A DNA stretch of 36,221 bases from Pirellulales bacterium (GTDB lineage Bacteria > Planctomycetota > Planctomycetia > Pirellulales > JACPPG01). Position 1 is the first letter of the stretch; each line of letters begins with the position of its first letter. The translations under genes were made by a program, and so were the position numbers. Shown here piece by piece: positions 27,501 to 33,548 of the stretch. The stretch covers positions 1 to 36,221 of the forward strand of contig DASXEJ010000180.1 in assembly GCA_036490175.1 (NCBI GenBank), read 5' to 3'. The notes beneath the pieces were generated by a model that did not search any database, was not told the origin of the DNA, and saw nothing but the letters and a program-made list of their open reading frames with translations.

Positions 27501-29499
27501 GTTCGGCAACTTGCAGCCTGGCACGTATACGGTGCATGAAGTCCAGCCGGCTGGCTATTACGAATTCGGCGACTCGGTCGGTTCGGCCGGCGGCACCCTG
27601 CAAGGGCTCGATACGATCGCGGGCGCCGCGCTCGGCTCGGGCGTGAATGCCACCGATTACGATTTCTGCGTACAGACGCCGCCCACGATCTCGGGCATGG
27701 TACACGTCGACCTGAACGGTGATTGCATCTACGAGCCGGGCGAGCCGCTGCTGGCTGGTGTGACGATTCAACTGATCGATTCGTCGAACCAGGTGGTGGC
27801 CACCACCGTGACCGATCAGAACGGTCAGTACAAATTCACGAACCTCACGCCCGGCACCTACACCGTACACGAGGTGCAGCCGGCCGGATATTACGAGTTC
27901 GGCGATTCCGTGGGCTCGGCCGGCGGCATGCTGCAGGGGCTCGACACCATAGTCAATGTGCCGTTGGCCGCCGGCGTAAACGCCACGGACTACAACTTCT
28001 GCGTGCAAACGCCTCCCAGCATTTCTGGCATGGTACACGTCGACTTGAATGGCGACTGCATCTACGAGCCGGGCGAACCGTTGTTGGCGGGCGTTACCAT
28101 TCAACTGATCGATTCCTCGAATCAGGTGGTCGCCAGCACGGTGACCGATCAAAACGGTCAATACAAGTTCAGCAACTTGCAGCCGGGCACGTATACCGTA
28201 CACGAATTGCCATTGTCGCCCTACAAGGAATTCGGCGACAGTGTCGGCTCGGTCGGGGGCACGTTGGTGGGTGTCGACACGATCACCAGCATTCCGATCG
28301 CCGCCGGAGTCACAGCGACCGACTACGATTTCTGCGTGCAGGCGCCGAGCTTCATTCCTTTGTCCACGTTTAATATCCCGAGCCTCGTGCCGATGGCGAA
28401 TCCGCCGACGCCGATCATTATCATTCCTACCCCGTTGACCGACTCAACGAGCGTTCCGTTGTCGCTGTACTACGGCGGCGGATATGCCGGAGGCTACACC
28501 TGGCACTTGAGCATCGTCGACGCCGGTGAACCGCGCGGCGTGCAAGCGCCACAGACGCAGGTCGCATTGATCAGTATGAAAAGCGATCCGTTCCAGATGG
28601 GCGGCGAGGAAGTCCACAACTCGGAATGGGTACTTGGCCAGGACGGAGACGAGGAAGCTGCTCAGCGTTTGGTCCGCTTCGGCATGCGTAATGGCATTCC
28701 GGTCACAGGCGACTTCAACGGCGACGGCATTACCGACGTCGGCTTCTTCTACAATGGCCAGTGGTTCATCGATCTCAATAGCAATAGCCAGTGGGACGAG
28801 GGGGACTTGTGGGCCAAGCTCGGCCACGAAGGGGACAAACCCGTCACCGGCGACTGGGACGGCGACGGCAAGACCGATATCGGAATCTTCGGCCGCGCCT
28901 GGCCAGGCGATCCCTCGGCCATTCGTCGCGAGCCGGGCTTGCCCGCTCCACTTAACACCAAGACCGGGCCGAAGAAAAACGTACCGCCAGAAACCGAAGA
29001 GGCGGCACTCGGCTATCGCACGCTCAAGCACACCTCGAAGGGAGACTATCGTGCAGACGTGATCGATCACGTCTTCCATTACGGCACCCCGGGCGACATT
29101 CCGGTCACGGGCGATTGGCACGGCACCGGCGTACACACGATCGGCTTGTTCTACAAGGGTCGCTGGCTTCTCGACAGCAACGGCGACGGAAAATGGACCG
29201 AGAACGATAGCGACTTCCGCTACGGTGTCGACGGCGATCAGCCCATCGTGGGCGACTTCAACGGCGATGGCATCGACGAGTTGGGTGTCTATCGTGCCGG
29301 CACCTGGTATGTCGACACCAACGGCGACCGCGTGCTCGACGCGCGCGACAAGCTGTTCGAGCTCGGTGCCCCGGGCGACGTGGCCGTGGTGGGCGACTGG
29401 AACGGAGACGGCGTCGACGAGCCAGGCGTGTACCACGAAGGGGCACAGAACGTCGCGGCCGCGGTGCCTGCCGCGCCGGCGCCCACGGTCACCGAGTAA
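24595..29499 (+). CDS. Giant surface protein with nine SdrD-B-like domains and FG-GAP-like C-terminus
   Basis: A 1634-aa exported protein. AAGGAGG (24582-24588) lies 6 bases ahead of the GTG at 24595; a TTG at 24589 is too close to it. Residues ~28-45 contain EEMEERRLMAAD, which resembles the LEPR-XLL signature of planctomycete exported proteins. Residues ~45-244 are an uncharacterised beta-rich head. Then come two diverged SdrD-B-like domains (245-363, 364-474) and seven near-identical ones (475-1252), each with D-x-N-G-D and P-G-E calcium-loop residues. After a Pro/Ile-rich hinge, residues ~1373-1620 carry FG-GAP/VCBS-type motifs (GDFNGDGITDVGFF, GDWDGDGKTDIGIF, GDFNGDGIDELGVY, GDWNGDGVDEPGVY). 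It is probably a calcium-stiffened stalk for adhesion or cell-surface structure. No membrane anchor is seen. Confidence 0.85.
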   Translation: MGFFSNVFRFARRRSTAELTLAPKRNTLYRRCRFEEMEERRLMAADLHIGVVYYDPASGEDNVPNTFQVQFDGGASGTQLTHLQINTDKALDGLSNGDPFFNTTAGSPGVYGFHPFQVVSSDGVQVTNVNVVNGGTTLDMSFSGFTAGKTLVFTIDVDELGLTPPASAVVEGAEFAGSHLTATFQAPHYEDFTGTNTFVDAFDPKFAGSGLTLPKDNYDPPNPTPSSVLTAGALASGTQIALPSSLSGFVFNDLNLDNKQESGEPGIGNVLLSLQSWNGTQYVNTGLTTTTDSNGAYHFNNLQPGQYRVVETQPSGYFSVGAAAGTVSGVTDGTVTTPDIISSVVLLGGDNSIQNDFAEALPSKISGFVYYDPNNNGIKDSGEPGIPNTTVDLYNAQLQKVATTTTDSTGYYQFSNLMPGNYTVEEEQPAGYLDGKDSVGSVGGVLAPPDGISNVVLLSGTNGVNYNFGELLPASISGMVHVDMNGDCIYEPGEPLLAGVTIQLWNSSNQVIGTTTTDQNGQYKFSNLSPFATYTVHEVQPAGYFEFGDTVGSVGGTLQGLDTIAGATLGSGVNATDYDFCVQAPASISGMIHVDTNGDCIYEPGEPLLAGVTVQLLNSSNQVVATTVTDENGQYKFSNLQPGTFTVHEVQPTGYFEFGDSVGSAGGTLQGLDTIASVTLGSGVNGTEYDFCVQAPASISGMIHVDTNGDCIYEPGEPLLAGVTVQLIDSSNQIVATTVTDQNGQYKFSNLMPGTYSVHEVQPNGYFEFGNSVGSAGGALQGLDTITGATLGSGVNATDYDFCVQAPASISGMIHVDTNGDCIYEPGEPLLAGVTVQLLNSSNQVVATTVTDQNGQYNFSNLQPGTYTVHEVQPTGYFEFGDSVGSVGGTLQGLDTIASVTLGSGVNGTDYDFCVQAPASISGMVHVDLNGDCIYEPGEPLLAGVTIQLLNSSNDVVATTVTDQNGQYKFGNLQPGTYTVHEVQPAGYYEFGDSVGSAGGTLQGLDTIAGAALGSGVNATDYDFCVQTPPTISGMVHVDLNGDCIYEPGEPLLAGVTIQLIDSSNQVVATTVTDQNGQYKFTNLTPGTYTVHEVQPAGYYEFGDSVGSAGGMLQGLDTIVNVPLAAGVNATDYNFCVQTPPSISGMVHVDLNGDCIYEPGEPLLAGVTIQLIDSSNQVVASTVTDQNGQYKFSNLQPGTYTVHELPLSPYKEFGDSVGSVGGTLVGVDTITSIPIAAGVTATDYDFCVQAPSFIPLSTFNIPSLVPMANPPTPIIIIPTPLTDSTSVPLSLYYGGGYAGGYTWHLSIVDAGEPRGVQAPQTQVALISMKSDPFQMGGEEVHNSEWVLGQDGDEEAAQRLVRFGMRNGIPVTGDFNGDGITDVGFFYNGQWFIDLNSNSQWDEGDLWAKLGHEGDKPVTGDWDGDGKTDIGIFGRAWPGDPSAIRREPGLPAPLNTKTGPKKNVPPETEEAALGYRTLKHTSKGDYRADVIDHVFHYGTPGDIPVTGDWHGTGVHTIGLFYKGRWLLDSNGDGKWTENDSDFRYGVDGDQPIVGDFNGDGIDELGVYRAGTWYVDTNGDRVLDARDKLFELGAPGDVAVVGDWNGDGVDEPGVYHEGAQNVAAAVPAAPAPTVTE
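26017..28350 (+). repeat. Seven tandem 333-bp repeats inside the giant surface gene
   Basis: Units begin at 26017, 26353, 26686, 27019, 27352, 27685 and 28018. All are 333 bases (111 codons) except the first, which is 336 owing to one extra codon. The DNA is near-identical between units, with conserved stretches encoding ISGM-HVD, YEPGEPLLAGV, TDQNGQY and VHE. Two cysteines recur in each unit (Cys488 and Cys581 in the first). Two diverged relatives precede the array at 25327-25683 and 25684-26016. Unit homogeneity points to recent amplification or gene conversion. Confidence 0.9.
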
Positions 29500-29624
29500 G
29501 CACTGCGTCGTTCGTTCTCTCTATCGCGCCGCATGAGCGCGGCGGCTGACGCATCGCCAGTCGCTGCGCTCGATCGCACGGCGCGAGCGCGCTGACACGC
29601 GCCTTACAATCGGCAGACTCTGCC

Positions 29625-29658
29625 ACGCTTGGCCAGCTTCAGCTGTTGCCAAGCGTTT
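29625..29658 (+). terminator. Probable terminator hairpin after the giant surface gene
   Basis: ACGCTTGGC (29625-29633) pairs perfectly with GCCAAGCGT (29648-29656), and CAGC/GCTG extends the stem inward around a TTCA loop. The U-tract is short (TTT). It lies 126 bases past the stop codon. Confidence 0.5.
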
Positions 29659-29661
29659 CAT

Positions 29662-29698
29662 GTGTTACCACTGCGCTAAATCGACAGAAGTGGTACAC
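29662..29698 (+). promoter_or_regulatory. Inverted repeat upstream of the second FG-GAP gene
   Basis: GTGTTACCACT (29662-29672) and AGTGGTACAC (29689-29698) are complementary apart from one extra T, separated by 16 bases. It may be an operator or an RNA hairpin about 140 bases ahead of the ATG at 29836. No partner is known. Confidence 0.3.
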
Positions 29699-29835
29699 TC
29701 GGAACTGGGCGAAAATATTCTGCGCTCGGTAATGGAATCGGACTATAGTTCCGTTGCCGGGTTCCCGGCACCGCCGCTTCACGCGGCCCCATGTCTTGTC
29801 AGAGCATCATGTCGAACGCACCTGGAGAGACCGTC

Positions 29836-30927
29836 ATGGGCACGCACTTACATGCGCTGTTGCGCTTGAGCGCAATTGCCACCCGTCGGGCTTTGCTGCT
29901 GGCCGGCGCGAGCGCCTTGACCTGCCAATGCGCCGTTGTTTCGGCCGATGAGTCCGCAGCGCGCAACGAACGAACCAACGTCGCCGGCAACGTGCAATAT
30001 TCTGCGCGATTAAGCGTGCTCAATGGTGGGCACCGCCGCGGCCAGGGACTGGCGCCGGAACAGTTCGCCAAGGAAACGGCCGGCCTGCCAGATTTGTTCG
30101 CCGAGGCACGACCCGAGCTCAGTCGCTCGCGGTGGACATTTCTGGGAGCGAACCTCTCCCAGGGTAATATCTCGAATGTGGCCACGCCGAGCCGAGCCTT
30201 GCCGATTGCCGGCGACTTCGACGGCGATGGTCAAGGCGAGGTGGGAGTATTCATAGACGGCCAGTGGTTCATCGATCTCAACAGCAATGGCGTGTGGGAT
30301 CAGGAAGACCTGTGGGCGCGCCTCGGCGGCGCCGGAGATCAGCCGCTCGTGGGGGACTGGGACGGTGACGGCAAATCCGACATCGGCGTTTTCGGCGTAG
30401 ACGCCACAGCCGTCGGCGGCGACGCGGGATTGCCCGATGCCGATAATGCGGGCGCCAGTCAAACGAATTCGACGGCTACTGGCCAGTCAGGTCGCCCGGC
30501 GCGCCTCGCCAAGGGGGGCGTCGCCGGCGACTTGCTGGCAGACCCGGTCGATCATGTGCTGCTGTTCGGCTCGGAGCCGGGTAGCGCCGTGGCCGGAGAT
30601 TTCAACGGCGACGGGGTCGATACCATTGCCGTCTTTCGGAATGGACGATGGACGATCGACGTCGATGGTGACGGCCGGGCTAGCGCCGCGGACGCGTTCG
30701 CCGAGTTCGGCGGCGCCGATGATCTGCCGGTGGCCGGCGATTTCAACGGCGATGGCATCGACGAGATCGGTGTCTACCGATCGGGAAAATGGCTCATTCA
30801 GACCGACATCAAGGCGCCGGCCGAAGAAGCCGACGTCATCGAGCTGGGCGGTCCCCGCTTCCTGCCCGTGGTGGGAGATTGGGACGGCGATGGCTGCGAT
30901 GATCTGGCGGTTTACCGCGACAAATAG
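29836..30927 (+). CDS. Exported FG-GAP/VCBS-like repeat protein
   Basis: A 363-aa exported protein. GGAGAG 7 bases upstream fixes the ATG at 29836. A hydrophobic, signal-like segment (LLLAGASALTCQCAVVSA) precedes the mature region; a cysteine in it could allow lipidation, though no clear lipobox is seen. The body has at least six calcium-loop motifs: GDFDGDGQGEVGVF, GDWDGDGKSDIGVF, GDFNGDGVDTIAVF, DVDGDGRASAADAF, GDFNGDGIDEIGVY and GDWDGDGCDDLAVY. Its central GQWFIDLNSN...WD..DLWA..GG block is nearly the same as in the C-terminus of the preceding giant protein, so both carry the same module. A strong terminator follows. Confidence 0.8.
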   Translation: MGTHLHALLRLSAIATRRALLLAGASALTCQCAVVSADESAARNERTNVAGNVQYSARLSVLNGGHRRGQGLAPEQFAKETAGLPDLFAEARPELSRSRWTFLGANLSQGNISNVATPSRALPIAGDFDGDGQGEVGVFIDGQWFIDLNSNGVWDQEDLWARLGGAGDQPLVGDWDGDGKSDIGVFGVDATAVGGDAGLPDADNAGASQTNSTATGQSGRPARLAKGGVAGDLLADPVDHVLLFGSEPGSAVAGDFNGDGVDTIAVFRNGRWTIDVDGDGRASAADAFAEFGGADDLPVAGDFNGDGIDEIGVYRSGKWLIQTDIKAPAEEADVIELGGPRFLPVVGDWDGDGCDDLAVYRDK

Positions 30928-31009
30928 CAGTCGAACTATGCGATCGTGAATCGCTTCGCGATCGAACTTGGAAATGCAGAAACCTTTGCGATTGGTTTCT
31001 CCGTGCGAG

Positions 31010-31051
31010 CCGGCGGTGGATTGTTTGTTACGATCCACCGTCGGTTTTTTT
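31010..31051 (+). terminator. Intrinsic terminator
   Basis: A 12-bp stem, CCGGCGGTGGAT (31010-31021) with ATCCACCGTCGG (31033-31044), contains one G-U pair and an 11-base loop, and is followed by seven Ts (31045-31051). It lies 82 bases after the FG-GAP gene stop. Confidence 0.85.
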
Positions 31052-31111
31052 GTTGCGCGATCACCAGGCGATGATGCGCCGCCCGCTTGCAACATGCAGG
31101 GCGGCCGTCCG

Positions 31112-31282
31112 TTAGGCCTTCTTCAGCTTCTCGACCTCGGCCAGGACCTCGGCGATTTCTTTCTCGATCCGCCCGGCGTCGGCCGGATCGTCCATCTGCT
31201 TCTTGACGCCGGCTAATTGCAGTCGCAGCTTCTGCAGCCGCGTGTTCAACAGGTCGATGCGCTTCTTGGCCTTTTTATCCAT
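31112..31282 (-). CDS. Small conserved coiled-coil protein
   Basis: A 56-aa basic/acidic helical protein starting MDKKAKKRIDLLN. Heptad-like Leu spacing through RLQKLRLQLAGVKKQ and an IEKEIAEVLAEVEKLKK end predict a coiled coil broken by a DDPADAG turn. It has no signal peptide, membrane segment or enzyme motif. ATG at 31294 (adding MEST) is an alternative start. It lies 56 bases downstream of the membrane-protein gene on the same strand, and short proteins of this style are common in planctomycetes. Function unknown. Confidence 0.65.
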   Translation of the reverse strand: MDKKAKKRIDLLNTRLQKLRLQLAGVKKQMDDPADAGRIEKEIAEVLAEVEKLKKA

Positions 31283-31338
31283 CGTCGATTCCATCGAAAG
31301 TTTGCGGGACCTTGCCGCCACGCCCAAGGGTAGGCCAT

Positions 31339-31848
31339 TTAGCGGTCGCTACTGACCGCCACCGGCGGCGTGGCCGCAGACTTCAAGGGCGCGTTCATCG
31401 TTACATTCCGCATCACGCCCGAGATACACACCAACAGCACGGCCAGTCCCACGTTCAGGTTCAGCCAGGTACGGGCGTTCTGCCGCATCCGTTGCGCAAC
31501 CGCTGTGCGCCCCGACAGAAAGCTGGCCAGCGTAAAGATCGCCAGCGCCAGCAGAAACTTGATGCCGAACAGCATTTGGTAGGCCGGCGGCAACTTGTAC
31601 CGGCTATTGAGCGTGAAAAAGTTGTAGAACCCGCTTATGAGCAACAACAGGATCGCGCCCATGATCCACTTCGACCATCGCGAGCGAATCGCCTCGTGCA
31701 GCGTGGCACGTTGCGCGTCGGGCACTTCGGCCAACGACGGCAGTAGTGCCATGCGCATAAAAATAGCTCCCCCCACGGCCACCATGGCCGGCAGGATGTG
31801 CAACCAACGAAACAACACGCTTACAAAATCGATTTCCACGCGATTCAT
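31339..31848 (-). CDS. Integral membrane protein, CopD-like
   Basis: A 169-aa protein with four predicted transmembrane helices, near residues 8-30 (FRWLHILPAMVAVGGAIF), 60-80 (IMGAILLLLISGFYNFF), 92-112 (MLFGIKFLLALAIFTLASFL) and 130-150 (LNVGLAVLLVCISGVM). The WLH motif in helix 1 and a Trp-Ile-Met-Gly loop are reminiscent of CopD/DUF-type membrane proteins, some of which bind copper or heme. The ATG at 31848 is used; the open frame runs 103 codons further without homology. It is divergent from the retron, ~170 bases away. Confidence 0.65.
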   Translation of the reverse strand: MNRVEIDFVSVLFRWLHILPAMVAVGGAIFMRMALLPSLAEVPDAQRATLHEAIRSRWSKWIMGAILLLLISGFYNFFTLNSRYKLPPAYQMLFGIKFLLALAIFTLASFLSGRTAVAQRMRQNARTWLNLNVGLAVLLVCISGVMRNVTMNAPLKSAATPPVAVSSDR

Positions 31849-31982
31849 CCTTTTAACAGCGAAACAGCGGGGCCAACCCGTGTCGAATGATCGTAGGCCG
31901 GCGCGGCACGCCTGTCCAGGCGGCCACACCGCGAGGCCGGCACGGCTGTCATGATCGCGCCAGGATGTCGCGGACTGTAAAG

Positions 31983-32013
31983 TTGCCACCCTCGGAATCG
32001 CCCCTGCTATGAT
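31983..32013 (+). promoter_or_regulatory. Extended -10 promoter for the retron RNA
   Basis: TTGCCA (31983-31988) and TATGAT (32008-32013) at 19-base spacing, with TG one base ahead of the -10 (TGCTATGAT). Transcription would start near 32020, directly before the a1 repeat at 32022, which is where a retron RNA should begin. Confidence 0.6.
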
Positions 32014-32021
32014 GCGCCTGC

Positions 32022-32039
32022 GGCGGCAGAGTACCCTAA
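32022..32039 (+). repeat. Retron a1 repeat
   Basis: GGCGGCAGAGTACCCTAA. Complementary to a2 at 32173-32190 (one G-U pair). It forms the 5' end of the predicted msr-msd RNA. Confidence 0.85.
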
Positions 32040-32172
32040 GCCGGCACAGGTTCGAGCCGCGCGTTCGACCTTGCCTCTCTGGGGATACCCCAGGGGATCG
32101 TGAAGGATTAGGATTTCGTCGCGTGAGAGCCCATGCGTTGCACGCATACAGTCTCACGCTGGACCAGACTCG

Positions 32173-32190
32173 TTAGGGTACTCTGTCGCC
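32173..32190 (+). repeat. Retron a2 repeat
   Basis: TTAGGGTACTCTGTCGCC. It ends 9 bases before the RT start codon at 32200 and pairs with a1. Confidence 0.85.
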
Positions 32191-32199
32191 CATTTCACG

Positions 32200-33513
32200 A
32201 TGCACGCGAACGAGAATATCGCGCGAGCGCTGTCGGCGGCTTTCCTTGCCGGGCCGTTCGAAGAAGAGTCATTAGTCGAACGTGGCGCCCGCCTGTTAGG
32301 GCGACGTTCTCCTTGGCTGAACTCTTTGGCTCGGCGGCTGTGCCGGCGCTTCGCTAGCAAAGCTAGACCGCGGCGTGCGCTCATCGAGAAGCTGATACGG
32401 AACGATGCAGGCTTTGTACGCGCTTCTGCCCTCCATCGCGTGCGCGTGATCCAGTGGCTGAGGGCGCCGGCCGTGATGAGTCCGGTCTCGGCGGCCCGTT
32501 TGTGGGGCGTCCCCGAGATCCGCACCGCCGGAGAGCTGGCGCAATGGCTGGGAGTTAGCAATAGCGAGTTGGCGTGGTTTGCGGACCTGAAAGGGCTCGC
32601 ATGCCAATGCAGCCGACCGAAGTTGCGACATTATCACTACCTGCCACTACGGAAACGAGACGGGCAGATGCGCCTTATCGAAGCACCCAAACCGCGTTTG
32701 AAGGAAATTCAGCGATAGATTCTCAATGGCATTCTCGACCATATTCCGCTACATGCCGCGGCTCACGGTTTTTGCCACGAGCGTTCGATCAGGACCTTCG
32801 CCGCACCCCATGTCGGTAAACAAGTCGTGCTGCGACTCGATCTGCGTGAGTTCTTTCCATCGATATCGCGTGCCCGAATCCAGGCTTTGTTTCGCACGGT
32901 AGGCTATCCTGATACGGTCGCCAACCTGCTAGGCGGCCTCTGCACCAACCGCACGCCTGAGGACGTTTGGGAGGCGGCCGCGTCACACGAGGGCCCGCAC
33001 GGCATGCGCGCGCGGTACGCGCAGCCGCACCTTCCGCAGGGCGCGCCGACCTCGCCGGCGCTGGCGAATCTGGCCGCCTTTCGATTGGATTGTCGGTTGT
33101 CGGGCCTCGCTCAGTCCGCGGCTGCGGTCTACACACGCTATGCAGATGATTTGGCCTTCTCGGGCGGGGAAGAATTCCAGCGCGTCGTCGAGCGGTTTCG
33201 GCACCATGTCTGTGCGACCGCGATTGAGGAGGGCTTCGCTGTGCATCATCGCAAGACGCGCATCATGCGCCGTGGGGTCCGGCAACGCCTGGCGGGTATT
33301 GTGGTAAACGACCGATTGAACGTCATGAGGGCGGATTTCGATTGCCTCAAGGCGACGCTGACAAACTGCATTCGTCACGGCGTGACGGACCAGAATCGCG
33401 CCGGCCACGACAATTTTCGCGCCCACCTGCTAGGTCGCATCGCATTCATTGATTCCCTGAATGCGACCCGCGGCCGACGGTTACGCGAATTGTTTGAGCA
33501 GATTTCCTGGTAG
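32200..33513 (+). pseudogene. Retron-type reverse transcriptase with one in-frame TAG
   Basis: One reading frame of 437 codons, with TAG at 32716-32718 (codon 173) as its only internal stop. Before it lies a ~130-residue helical extension, then the fingers start (YHYLPLRKRDGQMRLIEAP, LKEIQR). After it the frame continues as ILNGILDHIP, the LHAAAHGF motif (184-191), SIRTFAAPHVGK, catalytic VLRLDLREFFPSI (Asp214), LPQGAPTSP (277-285), YADD (314-317) and a C-terminal HLLGRIAFIDSLN...LFEQISW end. The retron-specific VTG site reads LAG (364-366). These features point to a retron RT rather than a group II or DGR RT. The stop lies where a W, R, K or Q codon is usual. A GTG at 32827 could restart translation but would lose the fingers. 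Confidence 0.85.
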
Positions 33514-33548
33514 CCACTGTGCCGAGTCAGTCCTGCGAGCCGACCACA

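Larger units (their letters stand above)
29500..29835. other. Intergenic region between the two FG-GAP-module genes
   Basis: About 335 bases with no gene seen. It contains a GC hairpin CGCCGC/GCGGCG (29527-29544) without a U-tract, a strong 13-bp stem-loop (29625-29658), and an inverted repeat (29662-29698). The ribosome site GGAGAG for the next gene is at 29823-29828. Confidence 0.45.
32022..32190 (+). ncRNA. Predicted retron msr-msd RNA
   Basis: A ~169-nt structured RNA immediately upstream of the retron reverse transcriptase. The ends form an 18-bp helix: a1 (32022-32039) with a2 (32173-32190), one G-U pair, 13 consecutive Watson-Crick pairs in the inner part. After a1 comes G32040-C32041, the expected branching guanosine position; the junction ACCCTAAGC resembles ACCCTTAGC of E. 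coli retron Ec86. Two msr-type hairpins follow: one with bulges (32043-32075) and CTGGGG/CCCCAG with a 3-base loop (32079-32093). The msd-type hairpin (32121-32159) has an outer stem GCGTGAGA/TCTCACGC and an inner stem ATGCGT/ACGCAT. Roles are by analogy to known retrons; the pairing itself is seen directly. Confidence 0.85.

Noticed and set aside
25279..28203. Long minus-strand open frames (441, 201 and 309 codons) under the surface-protein repeats
   Set aside because: They mirror the repeat period of the plus-strand gene and arise from its codon bias. They have no start-site support, and their protein sequence is low-complexity.
26017..28350. CRISPR-like periodicity
   Set aside because: The period is 333 bases and in frame with a coding sequence, and there are no unique spacers.
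29527..29544. GC hairpin CGCCGC/GCGGCG as the terminator of the giant gene
   Set aside because: It has no U-tract. The longer stem at 29625-29658 is a better candidate.
31339..31848. Membrane protein as the retron effector
   Set aside because: It is divergently transcribed, outside the retron transcript, and looks like a CopD-type membrane protein. Transmembrane effectors do exist in retrons, so this is only a weak rejection.
32716..32718. Programmed stop-codon recoding of the RT amber codon
   Set aside because: I see no suppressor tRNA or downstream recoding structure in the window, and amber recoding is not expected in this lineage. A mutation or sequencing error is simpler, though not proven.
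32200..33513. Group II intron maturase or DGR reverse transcriptase
   Set aside because: There is no maturase or endonuclease domain, no domain V-like RNA and no template/variable repeat pair. The AHGF and LPQGAPTSP forms and the upstream a1/a2 RNA fit a retron.
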